Source: Vandiemenella viatica
Taxonomy: Eukaryota > Arthropoda > Insecta > Orthoptera > Morabidae
DNA: 64,000 nt
Assembly (NCBI GenBank): GCA_031002005.1
Contig: CM061914.1
Span: forward strand, 192,838,685-192,902,684
Reading direction: 5' to 3'
Of the stretch, positions 23,001 through 34,460 are shown piece by piece. A model generated the notes under the pieces. It was not told the DNA's origin, did no database searches, and saw only the letters and a list, made by a program, of their open reading frames with translations. The position numbers and the translations under genes are program-made. Positions within the stretch are counted from its first letter, which is position 1, and each line of letters begins with the position of its first letter.

Positions 23001-25154
23001 TTTTATTTGTGTATCTAATAATTTGACTCTTCTTTGCATTTATCTTCATTCCATGTTGCAAACTCTGAGCACTCTCTTCAGCATCTTCCTGCCTTCCAGC
23101 TCCTTTATCATATCAGTTAATGTTTGTGTCCTGCATTAACTTCCAGAGGCAAATCTAGCAGCTTTATTTGCACCCCCTCAACATCCTATATTTGACATTC
23201 AAGATGTGGGTCCATACTACACCACAATGCTCATGCAATGATCTGACAGAAGTTTTAAAACCCAGTTCCCTAACTTCTCCAATTCATCACCCTCTCCACT
23301 AACTGAAGGATTTTTAAACCTTTTCCCACCAACTGCCTAATGTGTCCAACCCGGTTGAGTTTATTATCGAATGTTATCCCCAAGATGACTGCACTTCATG
23401 TCTTCAACAAGGATTTCCTTGCTCTCCCTATAACCAACCTTTATCTTTTTATCAGTATTCCTGATAAGCTGTCTGTTCTTTTTGCATTTGTAATTATTGT
23501 ACATATTATTCTGTGACAGTGTATTTTCTTGTGTATACATCTATTTTGTTCTGTAGTTGCAATCACATACTGATAGCTTCGAAATTCCAGATTTTTGGCT
23601 GATCACTGAAGTATTCATTGGTTTTAGAAAGTTTATTTTGTTCTCTCGTGTAGCAATATTCAGGTCTCGTATGGTATCCATTTTATTTGAACAATATTTA
23701 CCAATTTATTTTTGTTATGATATCTTTCATAACAAAAATAAATTGATAAATATTGGAACGGTCTGGTAGCTCAGTGGTTAAGGCGCTTGCTTTCAAAACA
23801 TTCGCTGCTCCAGTCCCAGGTTCGAATCCCGGCAGGCGCAGGAACTTTGAAAGTTGTTTTTGGTCATATGAGCTATGCCAGGACGCTCCGTGGTTCGGAT
23901 TCCACATTAAACTGTAGGTCCCAGAGGAAAGGTACTGGCTGTCCTACCTCCGACACAATGGCTTAGTATGCCTCCTTCGGGAGGATCCAACCAACCTTTG
24001 GGTTGTGGACTAAGTTAAGTTTAGTTTTATGATATCTTCAATTCAATTAGAATTAAGTTTTTTCCTGTCCTCATGGGCCATAGTTTAAGAAACACTGCTG
24101 TCATGTATTGCTGCAATGAAATATCTAATTATTTCTTCTAATAAGGTGTGCTGTATGTACATCAAGGGAAAGACATGTGGAAGGCAGAGAACAATAAGAA
24201 GATGCTATATACATTTAAGTATTAGCTTGTTATATAAAAAGTTAGTTCTTGTGTACAAATATCATTCACATAGCAAAAGAAGAAAAGTGGTCACTAATCC
24301 CAACTGTACTGCTCCTTTCAAGATTATTTGCTCCAGAGGTTTAATTTTTTAATATTGCTATGTTAAATCATATTCTACCAATCAAATTCTTAGACAAGAA
24401 TTATTTGATCTTTTTTTTTTTACAAACAATATAACCAATTAGTAACATGAAATTAAATGGTTAAAACTGTACATTTCAGGGACTGTTCGATCCATATAAG
24501 AAACGTGGTCTACTCCTTGGAACATTTCATTACAATATTACTTCGTCTCCAAGACAGACATTTTTCATTCAAGATCAGGTAGTATTTTTCATATCTTGCT
24601 TGTAGTGTTTGGTATGAAAACATAGTTATTTGATAAGGGTTAGTTACTTGCTAAGAGTGTTTGAGTGCTTATTCAGAAATATCTCTCAGTTAGTTACTTG
24701 CAGCCAATTATTTTCCACAAATTCTCCTGACAATACATAAGCACCAACAACAAGCTTTCATAGCAATATCAAAGTATTTAATGAGAAAACTAATAGGTTC
24801 ACTTTCAGAAACTGATAGCAAGTTGATTTTTCAGCGATTTGTATTTCCTAATCACAAGGCACTATTCCTAAAAAATAAACATTTGAAACTTCTTGTTTAT
24901 TATCTGAATGGAATTAACTTAAGTTCTTCAGTTTAATTAAGAGAAATAATAACAAACACTCTGATTACTTTTGATGCAAGCATAATTAGAAAAAGTCATA
25001 AACATTCATTTATTTGCAGGAACAGTGTTTTGTTGAGCCTTTCTCTGCTATAAAACTGTGGATTATGTCTAACCATGGAAATCCTGACTATACTTGTGTC
25101 TATGGTTTTCGTGTACATGGAAAGCCACATTCTAATGAAATAAATCTAACGTAG
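16948..25154 (+). CDS. SUN domain protein, C-terminal four exons
   Basis: Exons 16948-17057, 19260-19427, 24480-24578 and 25020-25154 join in frame to about 170 residues ending in TAG. SUN proteins sit in the inner nuclear membrane, trimerise, and bind KASH peptides in the perinuclear space to form LINC bridges. Landmarks in order: GRIISTPYTDTYSVDSWY, SPRAIIQ joined to PFVIPGECWQFRG, VVIQLAARIDITAVTVEHIP, SAPQNFSVF, LLLGTFHYN, then IKLWIMSNHGNPDYTCVYGF, RVHGKPH. This covers the whole SUN fold to its C-terminus. The N-terminal, transmembrane and coiled-coil parts are not seen. The residues suggest a SPAG4/SUN3-like or general SUN member; I cannot choose. The STRC-type cysteine is Tyr here (STPYTDTY). 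Confidence 0.9.
17937..18330 (-). pseudogene. LINE-A 3' end copy
   Basis: Reads backwards from 'tttaatttaattgtgatgaa' and the 'gctccagtggcaattttcct' 3' UTR into the degenerate C-terminal coding part (GKGYRDWNxLP-like) and a CATCCAAGCCTCATCACC segment also seen in the other copies. Truncated at the 5' side. Confidence 0.8.
18340..18430 (+). pseudogene. LINE-A terminal scrap
   Basis: Only the last 90 bases of LINE-A in plus orientation ('gtgaggcaattgccaccaaa' and 'gctccattgcaactgaatta'), directly opposed to the minus-strand copy on its left. Confidence 0.7.
18482..18722 (-). repeat. tRNA-derived SINE (family SINE-1)
   Basis: On the minus strand a tRNA-like head (A-box region GGTGGGTAAACGG, B-box GGTTCGAATCC) is followed by the body 'gatgcttccttcaaaaaggc' and ends at 'gtaaagcaataagg'. 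Same family at 30196, 36963, 41741, 44088 and 60255. Non-coding despite open frames on both strands. Confidence 0.8.
19260..19427 (+). CDS. SUN gene exon (b)
   Basis: Acceptor 'tttgtttattcag', donor GTGAGT. Fifty-six codons in phase 0 to phase 0, containing GECWQF with the conserved Cys-Trp and AARIDITAVTVEHIP. Confidence 0.92.
19600..21180. mobile_element. large nested foldback (inverted-repeat) structure
   Basis: The outer arms are 19612-19800 and 20965-21160: 'caacactcaccaaagttgaa' and its reverse complement, each with 'cgcaaggcttgcgttcgacg'. The inner arms are about 19870-20148 and 20357-20640: 'catggcaggaatcactgccg' against 'cggcagtgattccagccatg'. The loop of about 200 bp is at 20150-20356. 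A third small palindrome sits at 20680-20930. No transposase. It lies in the intron between SUN exons b and c. Confidence 0.75.
21395..21860 (+). pseudogene. LINE-B post-RT fragment
   Basis: The plus strand encodes CIYEVDTVKFLGLHIDHNLNW, the FLG(I/V)xID tract that follows the RT in jockey/CR1-type LINEs, then a decayed C-terminal region with RGVKFTEVLSS and KELLSK. Probably the same broad group as the copy at 58195-59905. Confidence 0.7.
21889..22215 (-). pseudogene. LINE-A 3' end copy
   Basis: C-terminal motif ARYLNILPSEMLNSLPNTPK and KIHRGQK on the minus strand, ending in the 'taattaaattaaatc' tail. More diverged than the neighbouring copy at 22262. Confidence 0.75.
22262..23500 (-). pseudogene. 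LINE-A copies, two in tandem
   Basis: The first copy (about 22262-23077) holds a 127-codon open piece with [36 protein letters not shown] and WNELPREMMKNLPKTLKEF, the best preserved LINE-A C-terminus in the window. The second (about 23078-23500) repeats the more upstream region with stops. These are post-RT domains of a non-LTR element; no endonuclease or RT box remains. Confidence 0.85.
23692..23755. repeat. perfect-stem hairpin, 29-nt arms
   Basis: 'caatttatttttgttatga' is followed by the loop TATCTT and its reverse complement; the pairing extends outward to 29 nt on each side with one mismatch. It abuts the 5' end of a SINE. Could be a relic of an inverted insertion or a small foldback. 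Confidence 0.8.
23757..24025 (+). repeat. tRNA-derived SINE (SINE-2)
   Basis: A very tRNA-like head, GGTCTGGTAGCTCAGTGGTT (A box TAGCTCAGTGG), then B-box GGTTCGAATCC, then the body 'ggttcggattccacattaaa' and a 3' part ending 'ggttgtggactaagttaag'. I treat it as a SINE rather than a tRNA gene because the anticodon arm does not fold well and the body is shared with other copies. Confidence 0.8.
24480..24578 (+). CDS. SUN gene exon (c)
   Basis: Acceptor 'gtacatttcag', donor GTAGTA. Thirty-three codons, GLFDPYKKRGLLLGTFHYN onward, matching the SUN segment that links the core sheet to the C-terminal strands. Confidence 0.9.
25020..25154 (+). CDS. SUN gene terminal exon (d)
   Basis: Acceptor 'cattcatttatttgcag'; 44 codons then TAG at 25152-25154. 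Contains NHGNPDYTCVYGFRVHG, the diagnostic C-terminal SUN motif, and an eight-residue tail beyond it. Confidence 0.92.
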   Translation, partial: EQCFVEPFSAIKLWIMSNHGNPDYTCVYGFRVHGKPHSNEINLT

Positions 25155-25436
25155 GCGCTTCAGAAAAAAAACCAGGTGTATGTTGTCATCAAGTTCCATT
25201 TCAATTATTTCAGTGGTACTGGTATTACCAAATTTTCATTTTAAATAATGTTGAAAACATTAAATTGTGTAAAATTGATGACAGTTACAGTGAAAATGCT
25301 GTTAGACATTTCATAAATTGTATAAAAGTTTTTATTTGTGATTTTGTAGGCCACTTTATGAGACTTCATAAATCTTTATGTTTTGACTGTTTGTATGTAT
25401 TTTTAAGTGCACTTGTACATGGAATTTAGTGAATAT

Positions 25437-25442
25437 AATAAA
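25437..25442 (+). terminator. poly(A) signal of the SUN gene
   Basis: AATAAA lies 283 bp after the stop codon, followed within 30 bases by an A/T-rich stretch. A plausible cleavage signal giving a short 3' UTR. Confidence 0.6.
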
Positions 25443-25634
25443 ACATGATTTTTTTTAAAAAAAATTGTAGTAACATATTGCTGATTATATTCTGACCAAA
25501 CAGTATTTGTTCCTTTTAAAAGTAAATGCTTCATGAACAGCTGGGATAATGGTAATTCCAACTCTTACTTTAAGCAAAAAGTATGTTATCACTTACCAGA
25601 AATGCTGCGAGGATGTTCGTAACATAGATGCACA

Positions 25635-25869
25635 CAGTGGCGGATCTAGGATTTTGGTTTGGGGGGGCTAGGATTTGGCTTGTTTGGTTTGGGGGGGGGG
25701 GGCTTGACTCGGGCAAGGAGAGAAATCTTACATTTTTCCAGAATGCTGCCCTTATAAAAACAGTAGAGCAAAAAAAAAAGGTCGCCAAAATCAGTGTCGT
25801 CGGGGATGATTTTGGTGCTTTTGGGGGGGGCTTCAGCCCCCTAGCCCCCTCCCCCTGGATCTGCCACTG
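25635..25869. mobile_element. hAT-type MITE, 235 bp, perfect TSD
   Basis: Termini are CAGTGGCGGATCTAGG and, on the right, CCTGGATCTGCCACTG. Flanks GATGCACA at 25627-25634 and 25870-25877 are identical 8-bp duplications. G-runs on the left and C-runs on the right extend the inverted repeat. Confidence 0.92.
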
Positions 25870-26339
25870 GATGCACATAGTCAAAGGTGAAGAAAAAATG
25901 CAATTGTTCTGTAACCTTAAAACATGCCAGGAATGTGAAGCATCTTCAACTGTTAAGGGATGTTAGGGTAAAAATAAAAAAAAGGAACACTACATGTATA
26001 AAAGAGATGTGACATTGATGGCTGAGAGGAGTGAAGAAACAGCAAAATAAAAACAATAAAAGAAGAATATGCAGTAAGTAATTCAGGCAAAAAATTAAAT
26101 AATAAAGAAATAAATAGATAACAATGAAGTTTCTCACGGCATTGAGAGTTAATATATTCTCTGGTGACTAGTCGAGTGAGCAGGGTGGTTTCACACGATA
26201 TTTTGGTCATCAGAATCTCTGTCACCATCTTCTGGTCAAGTGGTAATAGTCATCATGCTAATTGCAGTTTGTGGTTACCCATACACTCACTCTCCAGTAC
26301 TAAACTGAATATCCTACTGAAACATTTTTTGTGGGTTGT

Positions 26340-27500
26340 GGAATGCAACCTCCACTGGCAATTCTCCTGCACATCAGTTTTTCCCCTTTCCTGCACCCAC
26401 CTACATTTGCCCTTAACAAATTTCATCTTTAAATTATTTCAGAATTTTTGGTAAATTATTCATCACTTCAATTGGTGATTTAGTCCAATCCCTGAACCCC
26501 TTACACATAAAAGAAAATCTTCCCACATCCTTGTGCCTTAAATCAAGTGCCACCTTGAGGTTACGGTCACCTTTTCCCTTCCACAGACCTCTCTTAATTA
26601 TCCTAGCAATATCTTTCCATGCCTTGTCACCAATATACGTCTTTTACACTCCCATGATACTCTTCACCTTCCTGTCTCTTCCAATGAATCCCATTCCAGC
26701 TCATTTACCACTTCAGCTACAGATTCTGTTCTGCGATAATTTCCAGAAACAAATCTAGCAGCCCTTCTCTGCACCCTCTCCAACTACTGTTTCTGATACC
26801 CTTTATGTGAGTCCCATACTACACTACCATATTCGAGCAATGATCTGACCAAAGTTTTGTAACTCAGTTCCTTTACTTCTCTCGTACATCCCCTCATCAC
26901 TCTCTCTAAGAAGTGCAGAATTTTTGAAACCTTTCACTGCCACCTTCCCATTGAGCTCTACCCAGTTGAGTTTGTTACAAGGCTTATGTCAAGATATTTG
27001 TGTTGCCAGCCTTCAACAAGCAATACTTTCCCCACCGTATGATCGTAATCAACATTTAGTTTTTTTTTTATTATCTGTGTATCTAATAAGCTGACTCTTC
27101 TTTGCATTTATCTTCATCCCATGTTTACCAAACTAGCTAGACATGCAGTCCAGATCACCATGTAGCTGTTTACAATCCTCTACCATTTTGATCCTTTTGT
27201 ATAGCATTATGTCATCTGCAAACAATCTAATTTCTGATTGTTAACCATCAATATATTCATTATGAATATCAAAACCACTTACCTTCCGCACAGACTTTTC
27301 TGACATGATTGCATACCAATCTCTCCATTCATTTACCTACCACTGATTGGCATGTAGTTTTCGATCCTATTTGTTACCCCTCCTTTATGGACGGTTACTA
27401 CTATCACACTTTTCCAATCCTCTGGTAAGTAGCATGTAGCCAGACTCAATTTAAATAACATTTAAGGTAAGGTACAATATCACATCCTGTTATCTTTAAG
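26340..27500 (-). pseudogene. LINE-A, RT to 3' end
   Basis: The longest LINE-A copy. The minus strand at about 27240-27120 reads IRLFADDIMLYKRIK, the RT catalytic box, then CKQLHGDLDCM, and further down the conserved post-RT and C-terminal regions to the 3' end 'gctccattgcaattta'-like near 26340. Upstream (27430-27330) VVTVHKGG and YMPIS look like the 'thumb-proximal' HKGxxNxxxNYRPIS block. Frames broken throughout. Confidence 0.8.
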
Positions 27501-27769
27501 ACATCGATAGTAGTATTATCTACAATAGCCCCTTTATGCTTCTTTTAGCTTCCTCAGTTCCATTATGTCTTCAGGATGAACAAATTTTTTTGGTCTCCTA
27601 TTTCTAATTGTATAGATAAGCTCATTTTCTGATTTACACCGCCCCATTCCTGAATCAGTCTCTAATGGTCTCGTTAAACCAGTTACTTAAAATCTCTGCC
27701 ATTTCAAATTCTCAGTAACTCCTCTATCCTTATCTATAACAGTCTTAACACTTCACCTGTTTTCTATCA

Positions 27770-29010
27770 CATTATTCACCAGCTCCAGTCTCCCAGGTGC
27801 TGGCCACAAGCAACCTCCACTTCTTGCTGTCTGTCAAAAGTTGATGTTCATGAACAGTCTTCCAATCAAGCCCTAAGTCTTTTATATCATCCTTGATTTG
27901 GTCTACCCATTTCTTTTTGGGACTTCCCACACGTCTTTTACCTTGGGTGTTTATATTAAAGTAGGCCTTTGCTCTTCTTTCTTCCTCCATCCTTTGGACA
28001 TGTCCATACCACCTCGGGCGAGAACACTGATGACTTCTTTACACCTTTCTAGATGTTTTTCAATGAGAATTCTTGCTGAAAAGATCAAGTCTATAGTACT
28101 TCTTCCTAGTTTGAAACCATGTTGCTCATCCTCTAATAAGATTTTCAGATGTTACAAGGGTGTGATCAAATGAAAAGGTACAAAACGACACAGTGGGTGT
28201 AAATGTAGACTTTATTCAAAATATACACCATAGGCCTGAGCACAATGGCCCCACTGATGAACAAGCCGCAGGATTCCTTGTTCCGAGAATTCCTGTGGCC
28301 ATGACGAGACCCAGTCCTTCACAGCGTCCTTGAGTACGTCGTCCGAGTTGAAACGCTTCCCTTTCAGGTGTTTCTTCAGTGGACCAAACACGTGGAAATC
28401 GCAGGGCGACATGTCCTGACTGTAGGGCGGATGGTCCAACGTCTCCCACTTGAACTTGGCCAGTTCCATGTGTGTGACTCTGGAGATGTGTGGACGCGCG
28501 TTATCATGGAGCAGAACCACACCCTCCGTGAACAGCCCCGGTCTTTTGTTCTTGATGGACCTGCGTAGGCGTCGGAGTGTCTCACAGTACACATCCCCCA
28601 CCTGTACGCCATCCTGTCCTCATACGGACTGCCGCATCATTTGGACGCCGCTTTTGATAAGAGCCTCTGTTCTCTACTGCGCATGCGGGCACCTGCGCTT
28701 GCTCCGATCCCAGTCAGAGACTCCAATCACATCCCGAGATGTCTCGCTACGTTCTCCCATGGCGGAATATGCAAATATTTAACTTTTACGTCGTTTCGTA
28801 CCTTTTCATTTGATCATCCCTTGTATCATCAATCACTTTTCCAAGATCTTCAATCCATGAGAAAGAAGTGCAATTCCACGACAATTTCCATTCTTTTTTT
28901 CTGTTGCCATTTTTAAATATGGGTATTACCCCCCCCCCTCCCCCTTTAGACCAATCCTCTGGGATCTTAATTGTACTTCCAAATGGCATTTTACACCCTA
29001 CACAACCAAT
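27770..29010 (-). pseudogene. LINE-C fragments around a mariner
   Basis: Minus-strand pieces: near 29000-28830, WSKGGGGGVIPIFKNGNRKK then IEDLGKVIDD; near 28150-28020, DEQHGFKLGRSTIDLIFSAR, the RT QxGFRxGRST block; and 27990-27772, RRVGSPKKKWVDQIKDD, a C-terminal signature of craft-type LINE ends. A mariner derivative at 28155-28823 splits the RT. The catalytic YADD part is deleted. Confidence 0.75.
28155..28823 (-). mobile_element. internally deleted mariner, 669 bp
   Basis: Terminal repeats of about 30 bp ('caagggtgtgatcaaatgaa' left; 'caagggatgatcaaatgaaa' right, reversed) are flanked by TA. The minus-strand ORF 28601-28212 is the transposase C-terminal half: VVLLHDNARPH (second Asp) and YSQDMSPCDFHVF (third Asp, where SPD has become SQD-M-SP). 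The N-terminal domain and first Asp are deleted. A different mariner lineage from that at 10911. Confidence 0.9.
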
Positions 29011-29590
29011 GGATCCCATTTTTCTATCTAAACCAGAGAATTTCTAAATGCATGCATCAGTGGACCTGCTACACCAAAAATATTCTCCATGAAACCACCA
29101 TTAACCAATTCCTTGCTGCTATTCTTCGTTCAGTTGTTTCAAGTATTCCCTGCTGCCTTCGTGTCTCTTAACTTTGTTACGTTCTCTCCTCACCAACCTC
29201 TTTCACTGTCTAGCTTCCATAATGTAGGTTCTGTAATTCTCTTTATTTTCCATTTATGAATAAATATTTCTTCACCATTTTTTACCACCTCCTTGAACTC
29301 TTCCTACTTCTCAACTGCGCTTGTGCCATTCTGTGATTTACTGAAACTTTCCTTAAAAATTGAAAAATCAGTGCCTTTTGTAACTGTACATATTTCCCCC
29401 TTCAATTCTGGCAACTGGTTTACTGAAACCGTGAGACGTGCTTCATGATCACTTATTCCTTGAGTTACTCAAGACTCCACGAGATTATCATTCGGCTTCA
29501 TTAGGAAGATATCCAACACGTTTGGCCTTCTCTACCACTTGTGCAAAACCACCTCCTCTTAGTAAGGTATGCAAATCTTTGTTCCCTTGC
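29010..29590 (-). pseudogene. LINE endonuclease-region fragment
   Basis: Minus-strand reading with stops gives a GISDHEARLTVSVNQLPE tract, the C-terminal SDH motif of the APE-type endonuclease of non-LTR elements, then a linker with SKSQNGTSAVEK and EEFKEVVKNGEEIFI leading towards the RT. It probably belongs to the same insertion as the LINE sequence on its left. Confidence 0.6.
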
Positions 29591-29659
29591 ATTATTATTA
29601 GAATGTAAAAGTTTCTATTTTTCAGGTTACGTTCGCATATATTAATACTATTCTATAGG

Positions 29660-29960
29660 TAACAATGAAAGGAAAGAACTGCCGTGAGGCAATATTTATA
29701 TGAAAGGACAGATGAAATACGCCCAACACTCACCAAAGTTGAAGGAAGGATTGCAGCAGCAATACCAAACAACACACAAACAAGGAAAATACGATGTTTT
29801 TGGGTAAACCCTTTTTCAAGTAAACGGAAGTGGCTGGGCTTGCGCAAGGCTTGCGTTCGATGCAGCCACTGATGTGTTTTGTGTTGCTACTGCCCTCCTC
29901 CCTTCAACTTTGGTGAGTGTTGGGTGTAACTTACCTGTCCTTTCCATATAAATATTAATA
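29660..29960. repeat. foldback family copy
   Basis: 'aacactcaccaaagttgaag' on the left half and its reverse complement 'cttcaactttggtgagtgtt' at 29900-29930 form an inverted pair with a shorter right arm; 'gcgcaaggcttgcgttcgat' sits between. Same family as the outer arms at 19600-21180. Confidence 0.7.
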
Positions 29961-30195
29961 CTATTCTGTTGTATGTGATCTCATGCCAGACCCCACCGCA
30001 TCCTAAAATATGTATCAAAGTTTATGTGAACCGAACAATTGCACTAACAGAGCGAGCAACAACATGGCACAGTGCTGCAAGCCATGGAGTGGAGCTTACT
30101 ACCTAATCTGAAACTATGTCAAACACTGTTCTTCTACTAGGTGACTACCTTTTGAGCAACCCCATATCAGATACCCTATAAGTCATTAGAGTGCA

Positions 30196-30390
30196 GAACT
30201 ATGTATTTCATTATGGCCTTATGCCTTGATGTTGAGGTCATTGGAGGTAGAGGATGCTGGGCAAGGAGCGAGAAGAAATTTGACTTTTGCATTTGACCTT
30301 TTAAAGGAAACATCCTGGCATTAATCTGGAATGATTTCGCGATACTATGGAAAGGACGGATGGCTACAGAACCAAAAGCCTCAACTTGCT
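30196..30390 (-). repeat. SINE-1 copy, degraded
   Basis: Shares 'gccttgatgttgaggtcatt', 'catcctggcattaatctgga' with the other SINE-1 copies; the tRNA-like head is missing. Confidence 0.65.
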
Positions 30391-32084
30391 CTCCTCGGGT
30401 AACTAATTTTCAGAAGAATGATGTATCAATAAGTTATCAATTTGTGAATGAAACTGCCAAATCTTCAGCTATCTTTTAATTTGGAGGAGGGTGGGAAGTT
30501 AAAAATAAATCCAATGTTACATAATTATGCAGATAATATAATTTCACATTACGTTGATTTAACATCCAGCTCATGATTAAATGTTCAATATGACCAATAA
30601 TTCTACTTATCTTGACAACAATGCATATCGGGCATAAATTTACTACATATATTTAACACATTTCATTTATTGTTACAGTTTCCTGAATCCTATATCACAC
30701 ATTGACATACTTTTAAAAGCAAAGTTGCTCCAAAAAATAAAATGAAACTTCTTTTGCATTAAGTGAAAAAGTAATTAATAATTCCATCATGTTTTACCAA
30801 CATTTTACAAAATCCTAAATCCACCTGTCAGTTCTTGTCAATAAGCATCAAATAATTTGTCATTAAACATGATAGATGACCTCACAATAACAAAATGGCA
30901 CACACAAACTGAAGTTTACTATATGAGGCAATGATATAATCAAGGCCAATATTTAGAAAGCATAATTAGAACACATTTAATGACTATACAAACATCAATT
31001 GTATTAATAGCTGCATAAATGCTTTAGCAAAAATTACAGTCTCAAATAATTCATTATTTTTAATTTATAATCAAACAAATGACCATCCAATTTATAGGAC
31101 AATAAAACTTTTAACAATCTTTCTTCCATACAGAAGAAAAGAAAAACAACACACTGTGCCATACACAATTGGAAGTAGTTCCACTTCCAATGTATGGATC
31201 TGATTTAATACCACACTGTTCTTTTTAATTGTTACTGTTAAACCTAGAAATTGTAAAAGCATAAAAAAAAAACAATTGTTCTCACATAATTGAAGTAGAA
31301 ATTTACAGAACAGTCAGTATGTAAGTTTATTTAATAATTAGGTTTGCTTGCAGTTATTAGAAATTGAACTTCACCATAAAACATGAAATAGTTGGTGAAT
31401 AAAAAATACACACCAAGACAATATTATCACATCTTTGTCTTAAGTAACACCAAGCCACAACATTTTATAATAAAGGTTGTAAATAATGACTTATTTAAAA
31501 GATTCCTCCAATCTCAATCAGTCTTGCAGTTATCCAACACACAGATGTGCAGTTTAAGGGTCACTTGAATTCCGATTCCAGTACATACATAATTTACATT
31601 TCAGAATAGCATAATTATCAACTGAATTTAAGACAAAACTAAAGACATATAGTACATCAACAAACATACATACATACAGCATAACTGCATTAAAACACTA
31701 TCACACATATTATGCTCCTTTTATGAGAGACTGGTCTGATGTAGTACTATTCCATGATAATACATTAAGCTAATAGAAATCACTTTTAATGCTCGAAAAA
31801 GTGTAAACAACAAGTTATGATTTTTGAGGTTTGTTTTGAGCAGTCACTGCCGCTTTGGGACATGAATTACGTAGTTCCTCTCCCCCACCAGCGACAATAC
31901 TCTCAGAAACAATAAACACTGTTAGTACGTTGTGTCAAGTGAGCTCCCTTTTTGTCTTACGTATATTACATTCTTCAAATATTAACAGTTAGTGTGGCTG
32001 TGTGATTTTCCATTTGTGTGCTGTCATTTTGTGACTAATTGAAACACGACAACTGTTAAAAAAAAACTTAATTCATTACCTAGT

Positions 32085-32261
32085 ATGGAGAAAATGGTGA
32101 TTTTATATAAAGTGTCAAAGCAAATTGATCTAGTGAAATCTCTTGGTATGCCAGAATCAATTTTCAAACGATTGTTACAAAAGACAGAAGAAATAATTTT
32201 GGCAGTTGAAACACGTGGCTTGATCAATTCTGCCAACATTATCCCATTTTCTATTAAATAA
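32085..32261 (+). pseudogene. pogo/Tigger-like HTH scrap, 58 codons
   Basis: A short ORF from ATG reads KVSKQIDLVKSLGMPESIFK then RLLQKTEEIILAVE. This resembles the pipsqueak-type helix-turn-helix at the N-terminus of pogo/Tigger transposases and CENP-B-like proteins. No catalytic domain follows. It could also be the start of a decayed copy cut off at 32261. Confidence 0.45.
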
Positions 32262-33168
32262 ATATGTAGTACATTTGTAATGTGTTACATTACAGTATTT
32301 TATTTCCTTCTTTTTATTCTATCCCACTTCGAAAGTGTTATAACAGTTTTGCAGAATAAATTTTATAATTAATTAGGGCCATCATAGTATTTAACACTTT
32401 TATTACTATATACATGGTTTCAGAGGAAAATTCATTTAACAAATATTGTGTTCTATGAGTGCATAATTGACAACCCTCTTCTGCATACAACAATCTCATA
32501 AAAGAAAACACCCATCAACGATTAAACTGTGCCAAGTATAACACATTTCCACAGAAAAAATGCACGTTTAACAGGAAATGATTATATGTTATTACTATTC
32601 ACATGAGCAACAGTGGAGTAGGGAGTATTGTCTGCAGTATATAGTGTGTTTTTTTGTGTGTTTGTGGAGTGTTTTTTTATGCTGCTGGCCTCCTACCTCC
32701 AACTTTTGTTAGAGATTTTATCTTTCATCTGCATATTAGTATCCTGAAAAATGGTCAGAAGATAAAAAAGAACATCTTCCTACTGGCAGTGGTAGAAATC
32801 TCGAATGGACAGATAAGTTATCTGTAGCGCTACAGAACCAAATATGGCCTTAACAAAACACCATATTCACATTTCCTCCCTTTGCATACTTGACATAAAA
32901 TAAACAAATTACAGATTTGCATGTTATCACTAAAGCTCTAGTAAAAAAAAATTAAAAAAGGAATTAAAATACCTCACAATTTCCACGGATGACAGTAGAA
33001 GGATGATAAACACGAACTTCAAGGAAAAACGCATCAGTCTGAATTCTAGGGCTTAAATAAAATGGATTTGTTTAATATCTAAAAACTTTTTATAAACAAA
33101 TCGGCAATGGATTTCATTCTATTGTCAACAGTTAGACTGTTAATAAAAAAGGTTGTGTTAATCTAGTG

Positions 33169-33610
33169 CAGTGTCTCTCAATCTTTTTCAACCCGAGGAT
33201 CAGCAAAACATCAAATATATTTTGATGTGCCACCAACTTAGATGGGCCTAAGTTTTTTTACCGACCCTAACAACTGTTACATGACTGTACTGCAGTCCCT
33301 TCCATACATCTATGACAAGGCCTTCGTAAAATGGTCACTAGCACAGTCCTTAAAAGAATGTGCACTCTTTCGTGCAAGCCATTTTAACAATGTGGTCACA
33401 TCTGCATATTCTCGAAAGAACAGATTTTTGCATGGTCTCTGAAACGTTCGTGCCTTTTACAAAGTTTTATTTGCAGGTTTATGGGTTATATTCTCTTATA
33501 GCCTTATACAGTATGAATACTGCATCCATCTGATGTTAACAAGTTTTACTAACTAATTTTTTGTTATACCTTTAATTCAAGTAAAATAAAAATTTGGTTG
33601 AGAAACACTG
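33169..33610. mobile_element. hAT MITE, 442 bp
   Basis: Termini CAGTGTCTCTCAATC and, right end reversed, CAGTGTTTCTCAACC are the classic hAT CAGTGTTTCTCAA end. Flanks are ATCTAGTG (33161-33168) and ATCTATTG (33611-33618), 7 of 8 matching. No transposase tract, so non-autonomous. Confidence 0.88.
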
Positions 33611-34289
33611 ATCTATTGTATCCCACTATCGTCTTTGGTAATCTGTGTGCTATGTATATTAAGTTCTCATGGAGCCTAGTTCACACACATTAAACCACTA
33701 AATTATTAAATTCTGCCCGATTACTGCAAAGATGAGAGCAGTACTTCAATCACACAGAAATTCATGGTTGTTAGAACTAAATATGTAGCATTTCATCATA
33801 TGCTAGGTCCACAGTTTGCTATCACAGATAAATGTTAAATGTATGTTTAAAGAGGGCAAACAGTAAAAGTAATGACACAAAGAGTGTCCAGGTCGTTAAC
33901 AAATCGATAGACAGTGATGCGGTATTGTCAAACTGCAATTAATACGTAATTACAATTTGTGAACATGTATTAAAATTCAAAATTGCATTATATTAATGGG
34001 AAACCTAAAAAAAAAACCTACTTTAAAAAGAGCATAAATAACCGATATATCATCAATGGACCAACTTTATCAAAAATCAAGATTGTACTAACACACACAC
34101 ACACACTGAGGCATCATTTACAAAAAGCATTGTTGGCATGATAATGATGGTTAATGAGAAAGACCTACCATAGCAGACTGCATTAAGGCAGCATGAGGCA
34201 CACATCATGGGTTTAACAGAAACCAAAGGTACCGATTATGTATAGACAAACAACATCAATATGCAAATGCAGGTGTGGCAAATAATTAG

Positions 34290-34460
34290 AACAAATGATA
34301 TGTAAATGGAGACTTTCCCGGCGTATTGATTCAATGAAGACAACTGAGCAGGTTGTTGAAACGTCGTCATTCTTTGACTCTATCAGGCTGGACAACCGTG
34401 AAGAATTCATTGAGAACAAATGATGTTCACATGACCATCTGGTATGACAAGTAATGGCCC
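34290..34460. repeat. foldback relic related to 20680-20930
   Basis: 'cccggcgtattgattcaatg' and 'cattgagaacaaatgat' match the palindrome at 20690-20900 and again form partial inverted halves. Confidence 0.5.

Noticed and set aside
23757..23840. Genuine tRNA gene
   Set aside because: A and B boxes are good, but the anticodon stem is poor, no acceptor-stem pairing is evident, and the downstream body is shared with other SINE-2 copies.
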